DNA of 9,439 nt from Elusimicrobiota bacterium (lineage in GTDB: Bacteria; Elusimicrobiota; Elusimicrobia; UBA1565; JACRDR01), in NCBI GenBank assembly GCA_016212845.1, contig JACRDR010000455.1, forward strand, positions 1-9,439. The letters run 5' to 3'. The stretch's first letter is position 1. Every line of letters begins with the position of its first letter. Below the pieces are notes generated by a model. That model saw only the letters and a program-made list of their open reading frames with translations. It searched no databases and was not told the origin of the DNA. Shown here one piece after another: positions 8,101-9,439 of this stretch. The position numbers were made by a program, and so were the translations under genes.

Positions 8101-8305
8101 CGACGAGCGCGCGAATGCCGGCCTTCTTGGCGGCTTGGTGCGCGCGAGGCGCGCCGTAGACGCCCTGGACGTCGCAGAGCGCGAGCGCGCCGAGGCCGAG
8201 CTCGGCGGCGGTGCGGGCCAAGTCCTCGGGAAGCGAGGAGCCCTCCAGGAAAGAGAACGCCGAGTTCGCGTGCAGTTCGACGTAATCAGGCACGGGAACC
8301 CCCAT
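5135..8305 (-). CDS. dnaE2: Error-prone DNA polymerase III alpha subunit DnaE2 (ImuC)
   Basis: A 1056-residue C-family DNA polymerase of the DnaE2/ImuC branch, which carries out translesion synthesis during SOS-induced mutagenesis with ImuA and ImuB. Domains in order: PHP at about 7-220 (YVELHANSAFSFLEG, then GAEL at 69-72), palm and fingers at about 280-820, helix-hairpin-helix region around 860-890, and OB fold at about 970-1035 (GFVFLTLEDETGMVQAIVNP at 986-1005). The active site looks intact: GRGSAANS at 364-371, PDIDLDLPSGEQRE with D404 and D406, and KVDLLGL with D562. GFPESHAASFA (753-763) is conserved across DnaE proteins. The C-terminus SHDFR resembles the SRDF(H/R) ending common in DnaE2. 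No internal QxxLF clamp motif is evident, unlike replicative DnaE. The ATG at 8305 is the only ATG/GTG start upstream of the homology, but it lacks a clear Shine-Dalgarno. A GTG at 8293, preceded by GGGGG, is an alternative. It is 62 bp downstream of imuB. Confidence 0.95.
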   Translation of the reverse strand: MGVPVPDYVELHANSAFSFLEGSSLPEDLARTAAELGLGALALCDVQGVYGAPRAHQAAKKAGIRALVGAELRLEVPAALPADGPPPAPTPGSSLPRVTVLAASRAGYKNLCRLITAGNLRRPKGEGRIDLDALAAHAEGLVCLTGGDEGWLAAGWEAGGLEEARRRLRALHGIFPGRLHVELQRHLRRDEERRNRAVLALAREMKLPLLAANGVRYAKPRDKELLDVLTCVRLGCTLDGSGKRLEPQRERHLKTAAAMKALFSDLPEAVRNSVALAESLDFTLADLGYRFPDYPLPAGETPMSYLRKLSWESAAKRFDPLGPRERAQIEHELAIIEKLDLAGYFLIVWDIVQFCRREKIMVQGRGSAANSAVCYALGITAVDPVRMELLFERFLSEERGEWPDIDLDLPSGEQRERVIQHLYEKYGRHAAAMTANVVTYRSRSAMREAAKVFGYTPELVDTLGKRLGSISIEEWHADPKMLPGELRQCGVDPAEPRVRRLVRAWLAMQNLPRHLGQHSGGMVVARGRLDEVVPLEPASMPGRVVIQWDKDDCADLGLIKVDLLGLGMLAALEEALPMIEKHENKKVDLAHLPDDPKVYDMLQKADTVGVFQLESRAQMASLPRHAPVRFYDVVVQVAIIRPGPIVGRMVHPFFDRRSGKVPVEYPHPCLEPILRRTLGIPLFQEQVLKMAMAAAGFSGGEAEELRRAMGFKRSVERMDSIVARLHAGMEKKGIAPKAREQIVHMITAFALYGFPESHAASFALIAYASAWLKYHHPAAFFASLLNAWPMGFYHPATLVKDAQRRGVEMLPVDVTRSNFKCRWENGGVRLGLRFVQGLREGAGRRIEEERAKAPFRDAADAARRAGLQADELERLADAGAFCAFGLTRRAALWQAAQIAAPKGPLFEGLPASEGSPLPEMSPEEETLADYRSAQMTTGPHLVEHLRPRLKAQGIRSAAELESLPNGSYVKSAGAVIVRQRPDTAMGFVFLTLEDETGMVQAIVNPKLFRDQRHVILGYPGLIVEGPLQKQDGTLSIKAARFAPLSLGGSVPSHDFR

Positions 8306-8306
8306 A

Positions 8307-8328
8307 GGCCGGCGCCAAGGCGCCGGCC
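8307..8328. repeat. 10-bp perfect inverted repeat directly before the dnaE2 start
   Basis: GGCCGGCGCC at 8307-8316 and GGCGCCGGCC at 8319-8328 are exact reverse complements separated by AA. On the minus strand the hairpin ends one base before the dnaE2 ATG and takes the place where a Shine-Dalgarno would lie. No T-run follows, so it does not look like a terminator. It could limit or shape translation of the mutagenic polymerase. Confidence 0.6.
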
Positions 8329-8342
8329 CAAACCCCGTGCAC

Positions 8343-8369
8343 AGCGCCCGTGGAGAACGGCCGGGCGCT
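8343..8369. repeat. 8-bp inverted repeat across the imuB stop codon
   Basis: AGCGCCCG at 8343-8350 pairs with CGGGCGCT at 8362-8369 around an 11-nt loop. The stem includes two bases of the imuB TAG stop (8368-8370). Together with the adjacent 10-bp repeat it makes nearly the whole imuB-dnaE2 spacer capable of folding. Confidence 0.45.
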
Positions 8370-9439
8370 AGTCATAGATGCCGTCCGCGAACCAGCGGTT
8401 CCCCGCGGGCTCGTGGAAAATCCGGTAGAGAGCCCCGTCGGAAAGCTCCACGTCCCAGTACTCGCGGAAGAACGCCCGCTCGCTCCACCACCCGTCCTCC
8501 TGCTTCCACGGGCCGGAGGCCACGCGGACGGAGCCCTCGATGTCGCCTCCGCGGACCCACGCGGGACGGCCGCCCGAGTCCGCGCGGACGTCGAGCGCGA
8601 CGCGGGGACGCAGGACGCGCAGCGCGACGTGGCCCGGCGCCGAAGGCACGCTCACTTCCTCGGGCGGCGGCGGCGGCTCGAAAGGCCGGACGGCGAACGC
8701 CTCGGGGCGGTACGACTCGACGGGGACCGGAGTCCCGACCTTGTCGGGACCGAGATGGGCGGCGAGCCGGGCCAGCGTCGTCGACATCTTGTCCGGAGAG
8801 GCGGCCGGCGGGCCGAAGAGCGTGAGCTGGACCAGACGCTGCTCCTCGGGGACGGCGAGCGCCCAAAAACCGGCGATGGACCCGCGCGGCGGGCGGCGGC
8901 CGAGCTCGAGCAGGAGGAGCCCGAGCCAGGTCTTGGCCTCGCGCGTCGGGGCGCCGAGCGGCAGCGCGCGCTCGTCGCGGCCCGAGGGGTCGAGCTCGAG
9001 CGTGGCGGTGATCGAGCGGCAGGCCAAGCCGCGCGAGGACAGGCGGGCGAAGAGCCGGTCGAGCACGGGGCGCGCCGCGCGCGCGAAGGGCTCGAGCTCG
9101 GAGACGGGCCACTCGAAGCCGGCGCCCTCGAAGAACGCGGCGGGGTGCGGCTCGGGGACGAAGGCGTGCTCGTCCAACCCGCGCGCCGCGCGATGAAGCG
9201 CGAGCCCCGCGGGCCCGAGGCGGACCGACACCTCGCCGGCCGACAGCCGCGCGAGCTCGCCGCAGCTGCGCAGGCCCCAGCGCGAGAGGCGCTCCGCGGA
9301 CGCGGCCTCCGGGCGCAGGCACGCGAGCGGACGCTTCGCCAGGAACGCGCCCGCGCCGCCGGGAGGGAGCACGACCGGCGCGCCCGTCGAAAACTCCGCG
9401 GCCGCGCGCGCGGCGAACAGGCCGTCGGCGACGCCCGCG
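8368..9439 (-). CDS. imuB: ImuB, Y-family-polymerase-like mutasome protein (5' end outside window)
   Basis: The frame is open to the right edge, leaving 356 visible residues and no start. ImuB resembles Y-family (DinB-like) polymerases but is generally inactive as one. It acts as the hub that brings DnaE2 and ImuA to the beta sliding clamp. Numbering from the edge, residues 2-40 (GVADGLFAARAAAEF, then PPGGAGAFLAKRPLACL) match the ImuB palm-end pattern. A helix-hairpin-helix region follows (LSRWGLRSCGELARLSAGEVSVRLG), then a little-finger-like domain at about 110-200. Q204-F208 (QLTLF, bases 8815-8829) fits the beta-clamp-binding consensus. A Pro-rich linker (FEPPPPPEE) leads to a C-terminal region ending FFREYWDVELSDGALYRIFH and WFADGIYD, typical of ImuB tails. 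The N-terminal residues that would show loss of catalysis are outside the window. It lies directly upstream of dnaE2 on the same strand, the standard cassette order. imuA would be expected further upstream. Confidence 0.92.
   Translation of the reverse strand, partial: AGVADGLFAARAAAEFSTGAPVVLPPGGAGAFLAKRPLACLRPEAASAERLSRWGLRSCGELARLSAGEVSVRLGPAGLALHRAARGLDEHAFVPEPHPAAFFEGAGFEWPVSELEPFARAARPVLDRLFARLSSRGLACRSITATLELDPSGRDERALPLGAPTREAKTWLGLLLLELGRRPPRGSIAGFWALAVPEEQRLVQLTLFGPPAASPDKMSTTLARLAAHLGPDKVGTPVPVESYRPEAFAVRPFEPPPPPEEVSVPSAPGHVALRVLRPRVALDVRADSGGRPAWVRGGDIEGSVRVASGPWKQEDGWWSERAFFREYWDVELSDGALYRIFHEPAGNRWFADGIYD
8815..8829 (-). other. Beta-clamp-binding motif QLTLF in ImuB
   Basis: These five codons encode Q-L-T-L-F, matching the QL(S/D)LF-type bacterial sliding-clamp-binding pentapeptide. 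The motif lies just after the little-finger-like domain, where clamp motifs sit in ImuB proteins. It is the likely tether for the whole mutasome, since DnaE2 here shows no such motif. Confidence 0.75.

Noticed and set aside
5702..8371. Very long plus-strand open frame (889 codons) opposite dnaE2
   Set aside because: It is an antisense shadow of a confidently identified DnaE2. The low-complexity charged sequence has no recognisable motif or credible start.
8540..9196. Plus-strand frame opposite imuB
   Set aside because: It is a Ser/Arg/Pro-rich shadow of the imuB frame, which is open to the window edge and carries ImuB motifs.
1..9439. CRISPR arrays, tRNA or rRNA genes, insertion sequences
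   Set aside because: No regularly spaced direct repeats, no cloverleaf with a recognisable T-arm, and no transposase-like frame were seen. Nearly all bases belong to the five genes.

Overview
This is a GC-rich stretch of bacterial DNA that is almost entirely coding. Five protein genes are visible, two of them cut by the window edges. An outer-membrane efflux factor and an RND pump mean the cell has two membranes. A UbiB-type kinase points to a quinone-using organism. The sequence does not fix the phylum: imuB-dnaE2 cassettes and RND operons occur in many high-GC proteobacterial and Acidobacteriota-like or other environmental lineages.

Layout from left to right. (1) Positions 2-646, plus strand: the C-terminal part of a UbiB/ABC1-family protein ending in two membrane helices. 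(2) Positions 567-3701, minus strand: a full-length RND efflux permease whose 3' end overlaps the end of ubiB by 80 bp, tail to tail. (3) Positions 3698-4951, minus strand: a TolC-type outer-membrane factor, upstream of the RND gene and overlapping it by 4 bases, so the two form one translationally coupled operon. No periplasmic adaptor gene lies between or beside them. (4) Positions 4952-5134: the only sizeable intergenic gap (183 bp), holding a plausible promoter for the efflux operon and three consecutive palindromes. (5) Positions 5135-8305, minus strand: dnaE2, an error-prone DNA polymerase III alpha subunit. (6) Positions 8306-8367: a 62-bp spacer with two strong inverted repeats. (7) Positions 8368-9439, minus strand: most of imuB, cut by the right edge.

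The right half is the core of the SOS mutagenesis cassette (imuA-imuB-dnaE2). ImuB is a catalytically dead Y-family-like protein that links the DnaE2 polymerase to the sliding clamp, and a clamp-binding QLTLF motif is visible here. DnaE2 keeps its catalytic aspartates but has a degraded PHP domain. The left half is a two-gene drug or metabolite export operon on the same strand, probably transcribed separately from its own promoter. No mobile element, CRISPR array, rRNA or tRNA gene was seen. The items most worth a second look are the palindrome cluster at 5050-5135, the hairpins abutting the dnaE2 start, the adaptor-less efflux operon, and the antisense overlap of ubiB and the pump gene.
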